From contig NZ_VFAH01000004.1 of assembly GCF_008929045.1 (NCBI RefSeq), positions 310,001 to 374,000 on the forward strand: 64,000 nt of DNA, in the 5' to 3' direction. Below are positions 28,944 through 38,340 of the stretch, one piece after another. Each line of letters starts with the position of its first letter. The stretch's first letter is position 1. The notes under the pieces are model-generated. The model saw only the letters and a list, made by a program, of their open reading frames with translations. It was not told the origin of the DNA and searched no databases. Source of the DNA: Noviherbaspirillum aerium (GTDB lineage Bacteria; Pseudomonadota; Gammaproteobacteria; Burkholderiales; Burkholderiaceae_D). Position numbers and translations under genes: made by a program.

Positions 28944-29948
28944 TCAGCGCAGGCTTGGCTTGCCTGCATTGCTTGAGATCGATGCCATGACTGCGGTACC
29001 GACTGCTCCACCGAATTTCTTCAGCAGGCGCTCGGATAGCCCTTCATGCTGGGTATAGTCGATGATGTCTTCAGCTTTCAATTCATCGCGGGCGACAGAA
29101 TCCACAGTCCCGAAACCATCGGCCAAACCCATTTCGACGGACTTCGATCCACTCCAGAAAAGACCGGAAAAGGTTTCGGGTGTTTCCTTCAGTCGCTTGC
29201 CTCGCCCCTGCCGGACAACGTCGATGAATTGCTGATGCACTTCATTGAGCATCTCCTGAGCAAAATCCTTCTGCTTGGCGGATTGCGGACTGAAGGGATC
29301 CATGAAGCCCTTGTTTTCGCCGGCTGTCATCAGGCGGCGTTCGACACCGGCCTTCTCCATCAGGCCGGTGAAGCCGAAGCCCTCCATCAAGACACCGATA
29401 GAACCGACGATGCTTGCCTTGTTGACAAATATCTTGTCGGCCGCCGCCGCAATATAGTACCCACCCGATGCACAGATTTCGTCAACAACCACATACAAGG
29501 GCTTTTTGGGAAACTCCTTGCGCAGACGCTGGATTTCGTCATTGATGATGCCGGCCTGAACCGGGCTTCCTCCCGGACTGTTGATACGCAGGACGACGCC
29601 AACGGCATTGCTATCCGAATATGCCCGGTTCAACGCGGGAATGACCGCATCGGCCGCACCCGGCGTGCCCGATTCGATCGTGCCATCGATCTCTATAAGC
29701 GCAGTATGCGGACCGACGATCTCGTCTTCCTTGCCGGCCATGCCGAACGCCATCCATATGCCGAAAACAATCACGCCGAGTGTTATGAAACGAAAGAAAA
29801 TGTTCCAGCGGCGCCGTGCCCGCTGTTCGGAAAGCGTTGCGAATGCCAGCTTTTCCAGCGTTTCGCGCTCCCATCCCTCTCGCCGCGGGACACTGCCGGA
29901 AGAAATTGGACCGTGCTGGCCGTGTTGTTCGTAGTTGTTTTCACTCAT
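28944..29948 (-). CDS. sppA: Signal peptide peptidase SppA (S49 family)
   Basis: Membrane-anchored protease that degrades cleaved signal peptides. The 334-residue short form has one membrane segment near residues 50-70 (FFRFITLGVIVFGIWMAFGM). The catalytic serine lies in CASGGYY (Ser 161) and the lysine in AGENKGFMDPF (Lys 213), 52 residues apart as in the short Bacillus-type SppA. It lies 28 bases downstream of the Rieske gene on the same strand. Confidence 0.94.
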   Translation of the reverse strand: MSENNYEQHGQHGPISSGSVPRREGWERETLEKLAFATLSEQRARRRWNIFFRFITLGVIVFGIWMAFGMAGKEDEIVGPHTALIEIDGTIESGTPGAADAVIPALNRAYSDSNAVGVVLRINSPGGSPVQAGIINDEIQRLRKEFPKKPLYVVVDEICASGGYYIAAAADKIFVNKASIVGSIGVLMEGFGFTGLMEKAGVERRLMTAGENKGFMDPFSPQSAKQKDFAQEMLNEVHQQFIDVVRQGRGKRLKETPETFSGLFWSGSKSVEMGLADGFGTVDSVARDELKAEDIIDYTQHEGLSERLLKKFGGAVGTAVMASISSNAGKPSLR

Positions 29949-29976
29949 TATCGATTTGTCTAGCGTTACGGCCCTT

Positions 29977-30363
29977 TCAGGCCACGATTGGTTTTACATA
30001 GTCATCCGGTTGCCAGAATACCTGACCGTCCTTCTCGTAGACGGCGATGGGCCGCAGACGCCCGCCGCGGCAAGGACCGCCGGCACAGCGTCCATCTTCC
30101 GGGGTATATAGGGCGCCATGGGTGGAACACATCAGATACAGGCCGCCGGAATCGAAAAATTCACCCTCATTCCAGTCAAGTTCAATAGGCACATGGGCGC
30201 ACCGGTTGAGGTAGGCATAGACCCGGCTGTCATACCGGACAACAAAACCGGTGCTGCCGCTGCCGCCGGCGATCAACGGAAACCGCACTCCCTTTCCACC
30301 GTCTTCGAGCGCCGACGATTCGCAGATGGGAATGCCGGCCTTATCCATCGCGGAATTATGCAT
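29977..30363 (-). CDS. Rieske [2Fe-2S] protein
   Basis: Small soluble ferredoxin-like protein of about 128 residues. The cluster ligands are Cys-Ala-His (NRCAHVPIELDW) and Cys-x2-His (LMCSTHGALYTPEDG). The domain resembles Rieske ferredoxins of dioxygenase systems, but no oxygenase gene is near. The start at 30363 overlaps the stop of the upstream phosphatase by 8 bases; an ATG five codons later (30348) is an alternative. It sits between the Gph-like gene and sppA, a conserved position in related betaproteobacteria. Redox partner unknown. Confidence 0.88.
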   Translation of the reverse strand: MHNSAMDKAGIPICESSALEDGGKGVRFPLIAGGSGSTGFVVRYDSRVYAYLNRCAHVPIELDWNEGEFFDSGGLYLMCSTHGALYTPEDGRCAGGPCRGGRLRPIAVYEKDGQVFWQPDDYVKPIVA

Positions 30364-31015
30364 TCTCATTAAGCCATGTGTGAAGTTCTGGAACGGAACT
30401 GGCCGCAAACAGTGGCGACAATTCCTCCAGTTCAGGCACGTCGTGAGCGCCGTAATGGACGGCTATTCCCGCCGCGCCGGCATTGATGGCCATTTGCAGA
30501 TCATGCGTCGTGTCGCCGATCATCACGGTACGAGAGAGATCCTGGCCCAATTCCCGGGTCAGTTCCTGCAGCATCGCGGGATGCGGCTTGGAAAAGGTCT
30601 CATCCGCACAGCGGGTTGCATCGAACACTGACAGCAGGTTGGCGGCGTCAAGCGCCCGATTCAGCCCGACGCGGCTCTTCCCCGTGGCGACCGCCAGGAA
30701 ATAGCCCTGCTGGGACAGGTCGGACAGCATCTCGCGCACGCCGTCGAACAAGGTTAATCCCTTGTCCTTGGTCAGGTAATGAAAACGATAGCGCTCCACC
30801 ATGTGGGGATAGTGCTTTGCTTCCAGTCCCGGCAATACCGTTTGCATGGCTTCATGCAGTCCCAGGCCGATAACGTAGGCAGCCTGCTTGTTATCCGGCA
30901 CCGGCAAGCCAAGATCCTTTGCCGCCGCCTGTATGCACGCCACGATGGTGGCCGTGCTATCCATCAATGTGCCATCCCAATCGAAGACAATCAGATCAAA
31001 TTTCTTTCTAGGCAT
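30356..31015 (-). CDS. HAD-family hydrolase, phosphoglycolate phosphatase-like
   Basis: Cytoplasmic phosphatase of the HAD superfamily, subfamily IA, 219 residues. Motif I is FDWDGTL with Asp 12 and Asp 14, motif II lies in LAVATGKSR, and motifs III/IV are KPHPAML and MIGDTTHDLQMA. The helical cap lies between residues 20 and 85. It resembles Gph, but the substrate cannot be read from the sequence. It is downstream of rluC and overlaps the Rieske gene. Confidence 0.9.
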   Translation of the reverse strand: MPRKKFDLIVFDWDGTLMDSTATIVACIQAAAKDLGLPVPDNKQAAYVIGLGLHEAMQTVLPGLEAKHYPHMVERYRFHYLTKDKGLTLFDGVREMLSDLSQQGYFLAVATGKSRVGLNRALDAANLLSVFDATRCADETFSKPHPAMLQELTRELGQDLSRTVMIGDTTHDLQMAINAGAAGIAVHYGAHDVPELEELSPLFAASSVPELHTWLNENA

Positions 31016-31066
31016 GTTCCGGGGCAGCGTGACCTGCTCATTGTTAGACGAGGTTGATGGAAAATT

Positions 31067-32074
31067 TCAAGAGTTTGGCTGGCCAAGGCTTTTCAGAAAC
31101 TGTTCGCACTCCCTGGCAAGCGGGGCGTCGAGCGTTACCGGCTTCCCATGCTCCGGATGCCGGAATGTTATCCGGTATGCATGCAGGAACATACGCTTCA
31201 AGGCGATCCGGTTGCCATCCGCTTTCTGCATTGCCCGATTGAGGGCAAAGTCACCATATTTGTCGTCGCCGACAATGGGAAATCCGCTTGAGGCCAAATG
31301 GACCCGGATCTGGTGGGTCCGTCCCGTCTTCAATTCAGCTTCCAGCAGTGCAAATTCGCCGAACCTGCGCACCAGATTGAAGACGGTATGAGATGGAAGC
31401 CCATCGGCCTGCACCCTGACCCGGCGCTCACCGTCGGGAGTATTGTATTTAAATAGCGGCAACTTGACGTGCTGGCGGGAATTCTGCCAATTTCCGTGCA
31501 CAAGCGCCAGATAGCGCTTGTCGATTTCGCCCTCCCGGATCTGCTCATGCAAGTTTGTCAGCGCGGAACGCTTCTTGGCCAGCAGCAGGATGCCGGATGT
31601 CTCGCGGTCCAGGCGGTGAACGAGTTCCAGAAATTTCGCCTGAGGCCGCGAAGCGCGCAATTGTTCGATGACGCCGTAACTGACACCGGATCCACCGTGC
31701 ACCGCCACCCCGGCCGGCTTGTCGATCACCAGCAGATGATTGTCTTCCAGGAGAATATTGAATTCGGCGGCAGGTACATTGTTTTCAGGCCTGTCGGCAA
31801 CGCGAACCGGCGGAATGCGCACCACGTCGCCGGTCTTCAGGCGGTAGGTCTGGTCGATGCGCCCCTTGTTGACGCGCACCTCGCCGGAGCGCAGCACCCG
31901 GTAAATATGGCTTTTGGGAACGCCCTTGCAGACCCGCAATAGAAAATTATCAATACGCTGGTCGGCTTCTTCGTCTGAAATAGTCACCAGTCGGACTTGA
32001 GCAGCTGCCTGGGAATACTGATTGGGCGGTTCGGAAACCGGACGTTCCCCAGAAAATCTCGCTAAGTCCTTCAT
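31067..32074 (-). CDS. rluC: 23S rRNA pseudouridine synthase RluC
   Basis: Converts specific uridines of 23S rRNA to pseudouridine. An N-terminal S4 RNA-binding domain (RIDNFLLRVCKGVPKSHIYR) precedes the RluA-type catalytic domain with the active aspartate in VHRLDRETSGILLLAKK. The first ATG is at 32074 (MKDLARFSGERP); the frame also allows a GTG at 32098. The best promoter would start transcription at about 32072, so the message from it would be leaderless or nearly so, which favours the ATG. It is divergent from rne, the usual arrangement. Confidence 0.93.
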   Translation of the reverse strand: MKDLARFSGERPVSEPPNQYSQAAAQVRLVTISDEEADQRIDNFLLRVCKGVPKSHIYRVLRSGEVRVNKGRIDQTYRLKTGDVVRIPPVRVADRPENNVPAAEFNILLEDNHLLVIDKPAGVAVHGGSGVSYGVIEQLRASRPQAKFLELVHRLDRETSGILLLAKKRSALTNLHEQIREGEIDKRYLALVHGNWQNSRQHVKLPLFKYNTPDGERRVRVQADGLPSHTVFNLVRRFGEFALLEAELKTGRTHQIRVHLASSGFPIVGDDKYGDFALNRAMQKADGNRIALKRMFLHAYRITFRHPEHGKPVTLDAPLARECEQFLKSLGQPNS

Positions 32075-32078
32075 TTTG

Positions 32079-32107
32079 AATATATAATTGTTTCGCACCG
32101 GTTACAA
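32079..32107 (-). promoter_or_regulatory. Candidate promoter of rluC
   Basis: On the minus strand TTGTAA (32102-32107) and TATATT (32079-32084) are 17 bases apart. The -10 box ends 4 bases before the rluC ATG at 32074, so the expected start site falls within the start codon. The match is good but the geometry is unusual. Confidence 0.4.
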
Positions 32108-32651
32108 ATCGGCGCGAGTGTAAGAATAAAAAGCACATTCTACACAGGGGCGTCTCCATCGGCCTCCGCGAGTTGCAAATTCGATGGAAAAGATGTGTAT
32201 GCATCATCCTTGCGCGAGTCGGGGTCGCACCGCTGTTGTGACCGGACAGCGCGCATCGATGTTGAACAAGAATGCTTGAATATTAAGGATAAGTCTGGCG
32301 AGCACGCCCGCTGTCGGGATGCTCGCTGGTTGATGAAGTTGAACGCCGTTTTGCCGATTCTGCTTGAACTCATGATTTATTTGGTTCGATTAACATGCTC
32401 ATTGCCTGGCGCTGCGCTCGATATATTCGATGCGCGCAGCGCGGATCAGGAGCGCGTCCGGCAGACGGATCAACCTCATTCGCGCCCCGTTGCGGCCCCA
32501 TTGCGATCAAGATCATATGGATTGCATCCCGCACAATAGGCAATTCCCTCCTCAAGCACTCCGTTCCCGCGTACATCCATGTACCACGCAGCATGGGCGA
32601 GCTTCGCCTGTGCCGCACTAAAAATGACCTGAGAGTCACGGAGCACAAATA
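32108..32651 (+). other. Long leader region of rne
   Basis: About 540 bases between divergent rluC and rne contain no supported gene. A hairpin at 32298-32326 pairs GCGAGCA with TGCTCGC and stacks an inner CCCG/CGGG helix. The rne leader is the site of feedback control in Escherichia coli, so a long structured leader is plausible here. An 85-codon frame ends exactly at the rne start but has no recognisable product. GGAG lies 8 bases before the rne ATG. No strong promoter was identified. Confidence 0.4.
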
Positions 32652-35651
32652 ATGAAACGCATGTTGTTCAACGCCACGCAGCAGGAAGAATTGCGCGTGG
32701 CGATTGTCGATGGGCAGAAACTCATCGACATTGATATCGAGACGACCGGCCGCGAACAGCGCAAATCGAATATCTACAAGGGTGTCATCACCCGCATCGA
32801 ACCCTCCCTCGAAGCCTGTTTCGTCAATTATGGTGAAGAACGCCACGGTTTCCTGCCCTTCAAGGAAGTGGCGCGCAGCTACTTCAAGGACGGTGTCGAC
32901 GTACGCAACTGCTCGATCAAGGAAGCGTTGCGCGAAGGCCAGGAAATCATGGTCCAGGTCGAAAAGGAAGAGCGCGGAAACAAGGGCGCGGCCCTGACCT
33001 CCTTCATCTCCCTCGCCGGCCGTTACCTGGTCCTGATGCCGAACAATCCGCGCGGCGGCGGCGTCTCCCGCAGGGTCGAAGGCGAAGATCGCCAGGAACT
33101 GCGCGAAACCATGGACAAGCTGGATCTGCCTTCGGGCATGTCCGTCATTGCCCGCACGGCAGGCATCGGCCGCAACGTCGAAGAACTGCAGTGGGACCTG
33201 AATTACCTGATGCAGTTGTGGCGTGCGATCGAAGGTGCCGGCCAGTCGGCTGCAGGCGCCTTCCTGATCTACCAGGAATCGTCGCTGGTGATCCGTGCGA
33301 TCCGCGATTATTTCCAGCCCGACATCGGCGAGATCCTGATCGACACCGATGAAATTTACGAGCAGGCCCAGCAGTTCATGTCGCATGTGATGCCCGACAT
33401 GGTGCATCGGGTCAAGCGCTACCGGGACGACGTACCGCTGTTCTCCCGCTTCCAGATCGAACACCAGATCGAGACCGCGTATTCCCGCACCGTGCCCCTG
33501 CCTTCCGGCGGCGCCATCGTCATCGACCACACCGAAGCACTCGTTTCCATTGATGTCAACTCGGCACGCGCGACTCGCGGCACCGACATCGAAACCACCG
33601 CACTCCATACCAATCTCGAAGCCGCCGATGAAGTTGCGCGCCAATTGCGCCTGCGCGACCTTGGTGGCCTGATCGTGATCGATTTCATCGACATGGAGAA
33701 TGCGAAGAACCAGCGCGAAGTCGAAACCCGGCTCAAGGATGCGCTGCGTTATGACCGCGCCCGGGTTCAAATGGGCAAGATTTCCCGCTTCGGCCTGATG
33801 GAACTGTCCCGCCAGCGCCTGCGCCCTTCCCTGTCCGAAGGCAGCCATGTCACCTGCCCGCGCTGCAACGGCACCGGACATATCCGCGATACCGAGTCTT
33901 CCGCGCTGCAGGTACTGCGCATCATCCAGGAAGAGTCGATGAAGGAAAACTCGGCAGCCATCCATGTGCAGGCGCCGGTCGACGTCGCAGCCTTCCTTCT
34001 CAACGAAAAGCGCGGCGAAATCCTGAAAATCGAGACGCGGCATCGCGTCACGGTTGTCCTGATTCCCAACAAGCATCTCGAAACGCCCCACTACAAGCTC
34101 GAGCGCATCAAGCATGACGATCCGCGTCTGGAAGATGCGCACGCCAGCTATGACATGGCCGAGGAAGCCGATACCGATATCAGCTACGGCAAGCGTCAAA
34201 AGGAAGAAGTGCGCCCCAGGCAGGAAGCCGTGGTCAAGGGCATCACGCCGGACCAGCCGGCACCCATCGTGGAACGCAAGCCCGTCATCGAACCTGCGCC
34301 CGTACCGGCGGCTCCCATGTTGCCGCCGTCGGAAGAAGGCTTTTTCAGCCGCATGTTCGGCTTCTTCCGCAAGAAACCGGTCGCGCCCGCACCTGCGCCG
34401 GTACCGGTGGTCGAGGAAAAGCCGCAGCAGAACCGCGAGAGAAACGAGCGCGGCAACCGCAACCGCAATCGCGGGGGCCGCAGCCGCCGCGAGCGCGGCG
34501 ACGAGCGCGATGTCAACCGTACCGAGAATCCCGGCCGCGAGGAAACCGCCAAGGCCGCAGTGCCCGTCGCGGAAACGGCGCCGGTTCCACGCCAGCCGCG
34601 CCAACCGAAGGAGCCACGCGAACAGCGGGAGCAGCGCGAGCCGAAGGAACCTAGAGAACAGCGTGAACCGCGCGAAGCACGCGAACCCGCCGAGGGCCGC
34701 CGCGAGCGTGGCGAACGCCAGCAGCGCCAGCGGGAGGAGCGCAAGGAAGCTCCAGTCGAGGAATTGCTGAATCCTTCACAGGTCGCTGGCAACGCCGATT
34801 TCCCCGCAGCAGTACCCGTTGCGGAATTCGCATCGATGGAAACAGATGCGGCAACGGACGGCGATGGACCGGACGAGGGCAATGGTGAGCAAGGTGAAGA
34901 GCGCCGTCGCCGTCGCCGCCGTGGCGGACGCAACCGTAATCGCCGCGACCGCGAAACCGGCGAACTGTCTGCCGTGGGTGGCGAGGCCGGCGAACTGGAA
35001 ACTTCCGACGCCGGCATTCAGGTGGAGATCACCGAGGTCACATCGCAAGTCACGGTGACAACTGTCAGGGAAACCATCGAACCCGCAGCAACGTCGGCGG
35101 CCAATCCGCGGGAACAAGCGGAGGCCCATCCGGCGTCGGTGTCAATGAATGAAGTGGCGCCCGCGGCCGCACCTGCAACGGAACCGGTGGCGGTACAGGC
35201 CGTCCCGCAGCCGGAAGCCGAAACAGCTCCGCAAGCCGAGGTGCCCCAAGCCGAAACCATGTCCGCTCCCGTGGCGGCACCGGCGGAACCGGCCAGCGAA
35301 CCCTCCATGGCGGCCGAGCCGGCACCGGAAGCGGTAACCGAATCGGCACCGGCAGCGGCTCAAGCCGAGATCGCCCCTGTCGTCACGGCTCCCGTCGAAA
35401 CGGCGGCCGAGACGATGGCCGAACCGGTAGCGGCATCCGCGTCCACTGCGCCGGCCCATGCCGACGTTGACCGCCTGCAGGAAGTGCTGGCGAGGGCGGG
35501 ACTGACCCTGGCGGTCACCGACCCGGACAAGCTGCGTGCGGCACAGGAAGCTGCTGCGGCGATCAGCCCCCCGCCACGCGTTCCGCGCGAGCGCAAGCCG
35601 CTGCCGCCGGTGTCCCAGGAACCGCTGATCCAGGTCGAAACCCGACGTTAA
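32652..35651 (+). CDS. rne: Ribonuclease E
   Basis: Essential endoribonuclease and degradosome scaffold, 999 residues. The catalytic half starts MKRMLFNATQQEELRVAIVD, with an S1 domain (about 37-120), the DNase I-like active site aspartates in VSIDVNS and LIVIDFIDM, and the zinc-link CPRC near residues 402-405. From about residue 510 the protein is low-complexity: Arg/Glu-rich RNA-binding stretches (about 590-730) and Ala/Pro/Glu-rich linkers, ending with a short conserved helical tail. The start has GGAG 8 bases upstream. A strong hairpin terminator follows the stop. Confidence 0.97.
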   Translation: MKRMLFNATQQEELRVAIVDGQKLIDIDIETTGREQRKSNIYKGVITRIEPSLEACFVNYGEERHGFLPFKEVARSYFKDGVDVRNCSIKEALREGQEIMVQVEKEERGNKGAALTSFISLAGRYLVLMPNNPRGGGVSRRVEGEDRQELRETMDKLDLPSGMSVIARTAGIGRNVEELQWDLNYLMQLWRAIEGAGQSAAGAFLIYQESSLVIRAIRDYFQPDIGEILIDTDEIYEQAQQFMSHVMPDMVHRVKRYRDDVPLFSRFQIEHQIETAYSRTVPLPSGGAIVIDHTEALVSIDVNSARATRGTDIETTALHTNLEAADEVARQLRLRDLGGLIVIDFIDMENAKNQREVETRLKDALRYDRARVQMGKISRFGLMELSRQRLRPSLSEGSHVTCPRCNGTGHIRDTESSALQVLRIIQEESMKENSAAIHVQAPVDVAAFLLNEKRGEILKIETRHRVTVVLIPNKHLETPHYKLERIKHDDPRLEDAHASYDMAEEADTDISYGKRQKEEVRPRQEAVVKGITPDQPAPIVERKPVIEPAPVPAAPMLPPSEEGFFSRMFGFFRKKPVAPAPAPVPVVEEKPQQNRERNERGNRNRNRGGRSRRERGDERDVNRTENPGREETAKAAVPVAETAPVPRQPRQPKEPREQREQREPKEPREQREPREAREPAEGRRERGERQQRQREERKEAPVEELLNPSQVAGNADFPAAVPVAEFASMETDAATDGDGPDEGNGEQGEERRRRRRRGGRNRNRRDRETGELSAVGGEAGELETSDAGIQVEITEVTSQVTVTTVRETIEPAATSAANPREQAEAHPASVSMNEVAPAAAPATEPVAVQAVPQPEAETAPQAEVPQAETMSAPVAAPAEPASEPSMAAEPAPEAVTESAPAAAQAEIAPVVTAPVETAAETMAEPVAASASTAPAHADVDRLQEVLARAGLTLAVTDPDKLRAAQEAAAAISPPPRVPRERKPLPPVSQEPLIQVETRR

Positions 35652-35691
35652 GCAGCAAGGAAGCGCATCGTTCACGATGTTATTCCACAAA

Positions 35692-35725
35692 CATGAAAAA
35701 GGGAGCATGAGCTCCCTTTTTCATG
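35692..35725. terminator. Intrinsic terminator after rne
   Basis: A 15-bp perfect stem (35692-35706 and 35711-35725, GAAAAAGGGAGC with complement) has a 4-base loop and carries A and T tracts on both sides. It can work in both directions and lies 41 bases after the rne stop. Confidence 0.9.
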
Positions 35726-35789
35726 TGCTCAGACTTCATCCAGGACAACGAATACGCAGATAGCGCCTGACAAGGCCGCTTGTTTCAAC

Positions 35790-37133
35790 ATGCACCCGAC
35801 TTCCACTGTTCAGCCACACGATATCAGCCTGAAAGAAGCCTTTTGGTACTGGCTCAAACTGGGTTTCATCAGCTTCGGCGGACCTGCCGGCCAGATTGCC
35901 ATCATGCATGCCGATCTGGTGGAGAAGCGGCGCTGGATCTCTGAGCGGCGCTTCCTTCACGCGCTGAACTATTGCATGCTCCTGCCGGGGCCGGAAGCGA
36001 CGCAGCTTGCCATCTACATCGGCTGGCTGCTGCATCGGACAAAGGGCGGCATTCTTGCCGGCGTATTGTTTGTATTCCCTTCCCTGCTGATCCTCGCGCT
36101 GCTGTCATGGATTTACATGGTTTTCGGCAACGTGCCGGTCGTCGCAGGCATACTCTACGGGATCAAGCCGGCCATCGTTGCAGTCGTGCTCGCAGCGGCA
36201 TGGCGGATCGGCATGCGCGCACTGCGCAACGGCATCCTGATTGCCATTGCAATCGCCTCCTTCCTGGCCATCGCCGTGGCCGATGTGCCGTTTCCGGCCA
36301 TCGTGCTCGCAGCCGCCCTCATCGGCGTGATCGGCGGATTTGCAGCGCCGCAAAAATTCAGTGTCGGCGGCGGACATGCCTCCACGAAGAACATATCCTA
36401 CGGACCGGCATTGATCGACGATCACACGCCAACGCCCCAGCATGCACGCTTTTCATGGGGCAAACTGGCAACGGTCGTGCTTGCCGGCGTCGCTATCGGC
36501 GTGGCTTGCGGGGCTGCTCTTGCCGCCAGCTTCGGTCTGCACGGCACCCTGACGCAGATGGCATGGTTTTTTACCAAAGCCGCCATGCTTACCTTCGGCG
36601 GTGCCTATGCCGTGCTGCCCTATGTCTACCAGGGTGCCGTTGATTCCTTCCAGTGGCTCACCGGCGCGCAAATGATAGACGGGCTCGCACTCGGAGAAAC
36701 CACCCCGGGCCCGCTCATCATGATTGTCGCCTTCGTCGGATTCATCGGCGGATGGACGAAGGAGGCTCTGGGCGCCGGCCATGTTCTCGCCTCGGCGATG
36801 GCCGGCGCCGGCGTCGCGACATTTTTCACCTTCCTGCCGTCATTCGTCTTCATTCTCGCCGGCGGTCCGCTCGTGGAATCAACCAGGAACAACCTGAGGC
36901 TGACCGCTCCGCTGACGGCGATCTCGGCCGCTGTCGTCGGCGTCATCGTCAGCCTTGCCCTGTTCTTTGCCGATCATGTCTTCGGGTGGCGCCAGCCGGT
37001 CGGTGAATGGGACCTTGCCGCCATGGCGATCGCACTGGCAGCGGGAATTGCGCTGTTCCGCTTCAAAGTGGGCACCATTCCTCTGATCGGGGCATGTGCA
37101 CTGGCTGGGCTCGTGGTATCTTATCTGCACTAG
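35790..37133 (+). CDS. chrA: Chromate efflux transporter ChrA
   Basis: Inner-membrane protein of the CHR superfamily, 447 residues, long-chain type with two homologous halves. The first half has [16 protein letters not shown] and [16 protein letters not shown]; the second has [15 protein letters not shown] and [18 protein letters not shown]. About 10-12 hydrophobic segments are seen. Members expel chromate, though many chromosomal copies are uncharacterised and no chrB regulator is near. It lies after the rne terminator and 31 bases before moaA, with no obvious ribosome binding site. Confidence 0.92.
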   Translation: MHPTSTVQPHDISLKEAFWYWLKLGFISFGGPAGQIAIMHADLVEKRRWISERRFLHALNYCMLLPGPEATQLAIYIGWLLHRTKGGILAGVLFVFPSLLILALLSWIYMVFGNVPVVAGILYGIKPAIVAVVLAAAWRIGMRALRNGILIAIAIASFLAIAVADVPFPAIVLAAALIGVIGGFAAPQKFSVGGGHASTKNISYGPALIDDHTPTPQHARFSWGKLATVVLAGVAIGVACGAALAASFGLHGTLTQMAWFFTKAAMLTFGGAYAVLPYVYQGAVDSFQWLTGAQMIDGLALGETTPGPLIMIVAFVGFIGGWTKEALGAGHVLASAMAGAGVATFFTFLPSFVFILAGGPLVESTRNNLRLTAPLTAISAAVVGVIVSLALFFADHVFGWRQPVGEWDLAAMAIALAAGIALFRFKVGTIPLIGACALAGLVVSYLH

Positions 37134-37164
37134 CGCAATATCGCGCATCTCCTTTTGCAAAAGC

Positions 37165-38280
37165 ATGGCAGAGCGAATCATTCCCCTTGCCGACCACCGC
37201 CTGCTCAATGCAGCGCCGGCCATCCCGACCATCCTGGAAGCCCCGACCGGCTTCCTTGCCGATACGCTTGCGCGGCCGCTGCAGGACTTGCGGATCTCGG
37301 TAACCGACCGCTGCAATTTCCGCTGCGTGTACTGCATGCCGAAGGACGTGTTCGACAAGGATTATTCATTCCTTCCGCATTCGTCGCTGCTGTCCTTCGA
37401 GGAAATCACCCGCATCGCAAAAATCTTCGTCGCCCACGGCGTACGCAAGATCCGGCTCACCGGGGGTGAGCCGCTGCTGCGCAAGAATGTGGAGAAGCTG
37501 ATTGCGATGCTCGGCGAATTGCGGACCATCGACGGCGAAGCACTTGATCTGACGCTGACGACCAATGCCTCTCTTCTGGCGCGCAAGGCGCAGGCATTGA
37601 AGGATGCCGGCCTGAAACGCGTCACGATATCGCTCGACGCACTGGATGAGACAACTTTCCGTCGCATGAACGATGTCGACTTCCCGGTCGCTGACGTGCT
37701 TGACGGCATCGACGCCGCACACAAGGTCGGCCTTGGTCCCATCAAGATCAACATGGTGGTCAAGGGCGGCATGAACGACCGGGAAATCCTTCCCATGGCG
37801 CGCTACTTCAAAGGCTCGCCTTTCATCCTCCGCTTCATCGAGTACATGGATGTCGGTGCGAGCAATGGCTGGAAGCTGGATGAAGTTGTGCCGTCGTCGG
37901 AAGTCGTGCGCCGCATCCATGCCGAAATGCCACTGGAGGAAATCGAGCCCAACTATACCGGAGAGACGGCCGAGCGCTGGCGCTACCAGGATGGCGGCGG
38001 CGAGATCGGCTTGATTTCCAGCGTCACCCGCGCCTTCTGCCAGGATTGCTCACGGGCACGGCTTTCAACCGAGGGCAAACTGTACACCTGCCTGTTCGCT
38101 ACCGGTGGACACGATCTGCGCGCCTTGCTCCGGGCAGGCCGCAGTGATGAGGAAATCTCGTCGGCTGTCGCCCATCTCTGGCGCGCGCGGACCGACCGGT
38201 ATTCCGAACTGCGCACAGCCAATACCGAAGGTCTGCAACGAGAGATCAGGAAAGTGGAAATGTCCTATATCGGCGGATGA
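37165..38280 (+). CDS. moaA: GTP 3',8-cyclase MoaA
   Basis: Radical SAM enzyme that starts molybdenum cofactor synthesis from GTP. The N-terminal cluster motif is CNFRCVYC and the C-terminal cluster cysteines are in [18 protein letters not shown]. The protein ends in Gly-Gly, as MoaA requires. The ATG at 37165 ([12 protein letters not shown]) gives 371 residues; an upstream frame extension into chrA is unlikely. About 35 residues precede the core, more than in Escherichia coli MoaA. No other molybdenum cofactor gene is adjacent. Confidence 0.95.
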   Translation: MAERIIPLADHRLLNAAPAIPTILEAPTGFLADTLARPLQDLRISVTDRCNFRCVYCMPKDVFDKDYSFLPHSSLLSFEEITRIAKIFVAHGVRKIRLTGGEPLLRKNVEKLIAMLGELRTIDGEALDLTLTTNASLLARKAQALKDAGLKRVTISLDALDETTFRRMNDVDFPVADVLDGIDAAHKVGLGPIKINMVVKGGMNDREILPMARYFKGSPFILRFIEYMDVGASNGWKLDEVVPSSEVVRRIHAEMPLEEIEPNYTGETAERWRYQDGGGEIGLISSVTRAFCQDCSRARLSTEGKLYTCLFATGGHDLRALLRAGRSDEEISSAVAHLWRARTDRYSELRTANTEGLQREIRKVEMSYIGG

Positions 38281-38340
38281 GCGCAGCGCTGCTCTTCCGC
38301 CCTTCCCTGCATGCCATGCCGTGGCGCACCGCGCCCGTTC

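Noticed and set aside
32395-32652. An 85-codon plus-strand frame ending exactly at the rne start (TAATG)
   Set aside because: The overlap looks like translational coupling, but the product has no family-like features and no ribosome binding site; more likely chance in the rne leader.
32370-34604. A 744-codon minus-strand open frame opposite rne
   Set aside because: It mirrors the RNase E coding sequence; GC-rich codon bias opens the antisense frame. The translation is low-complexity with no family motif, while rne on the plus strand is certain.
37134-37164. Molybdenum cofactor riboswitch before moaA
   Set aside because: Only 31 bases separate chrA and moaA, too short for such an element.
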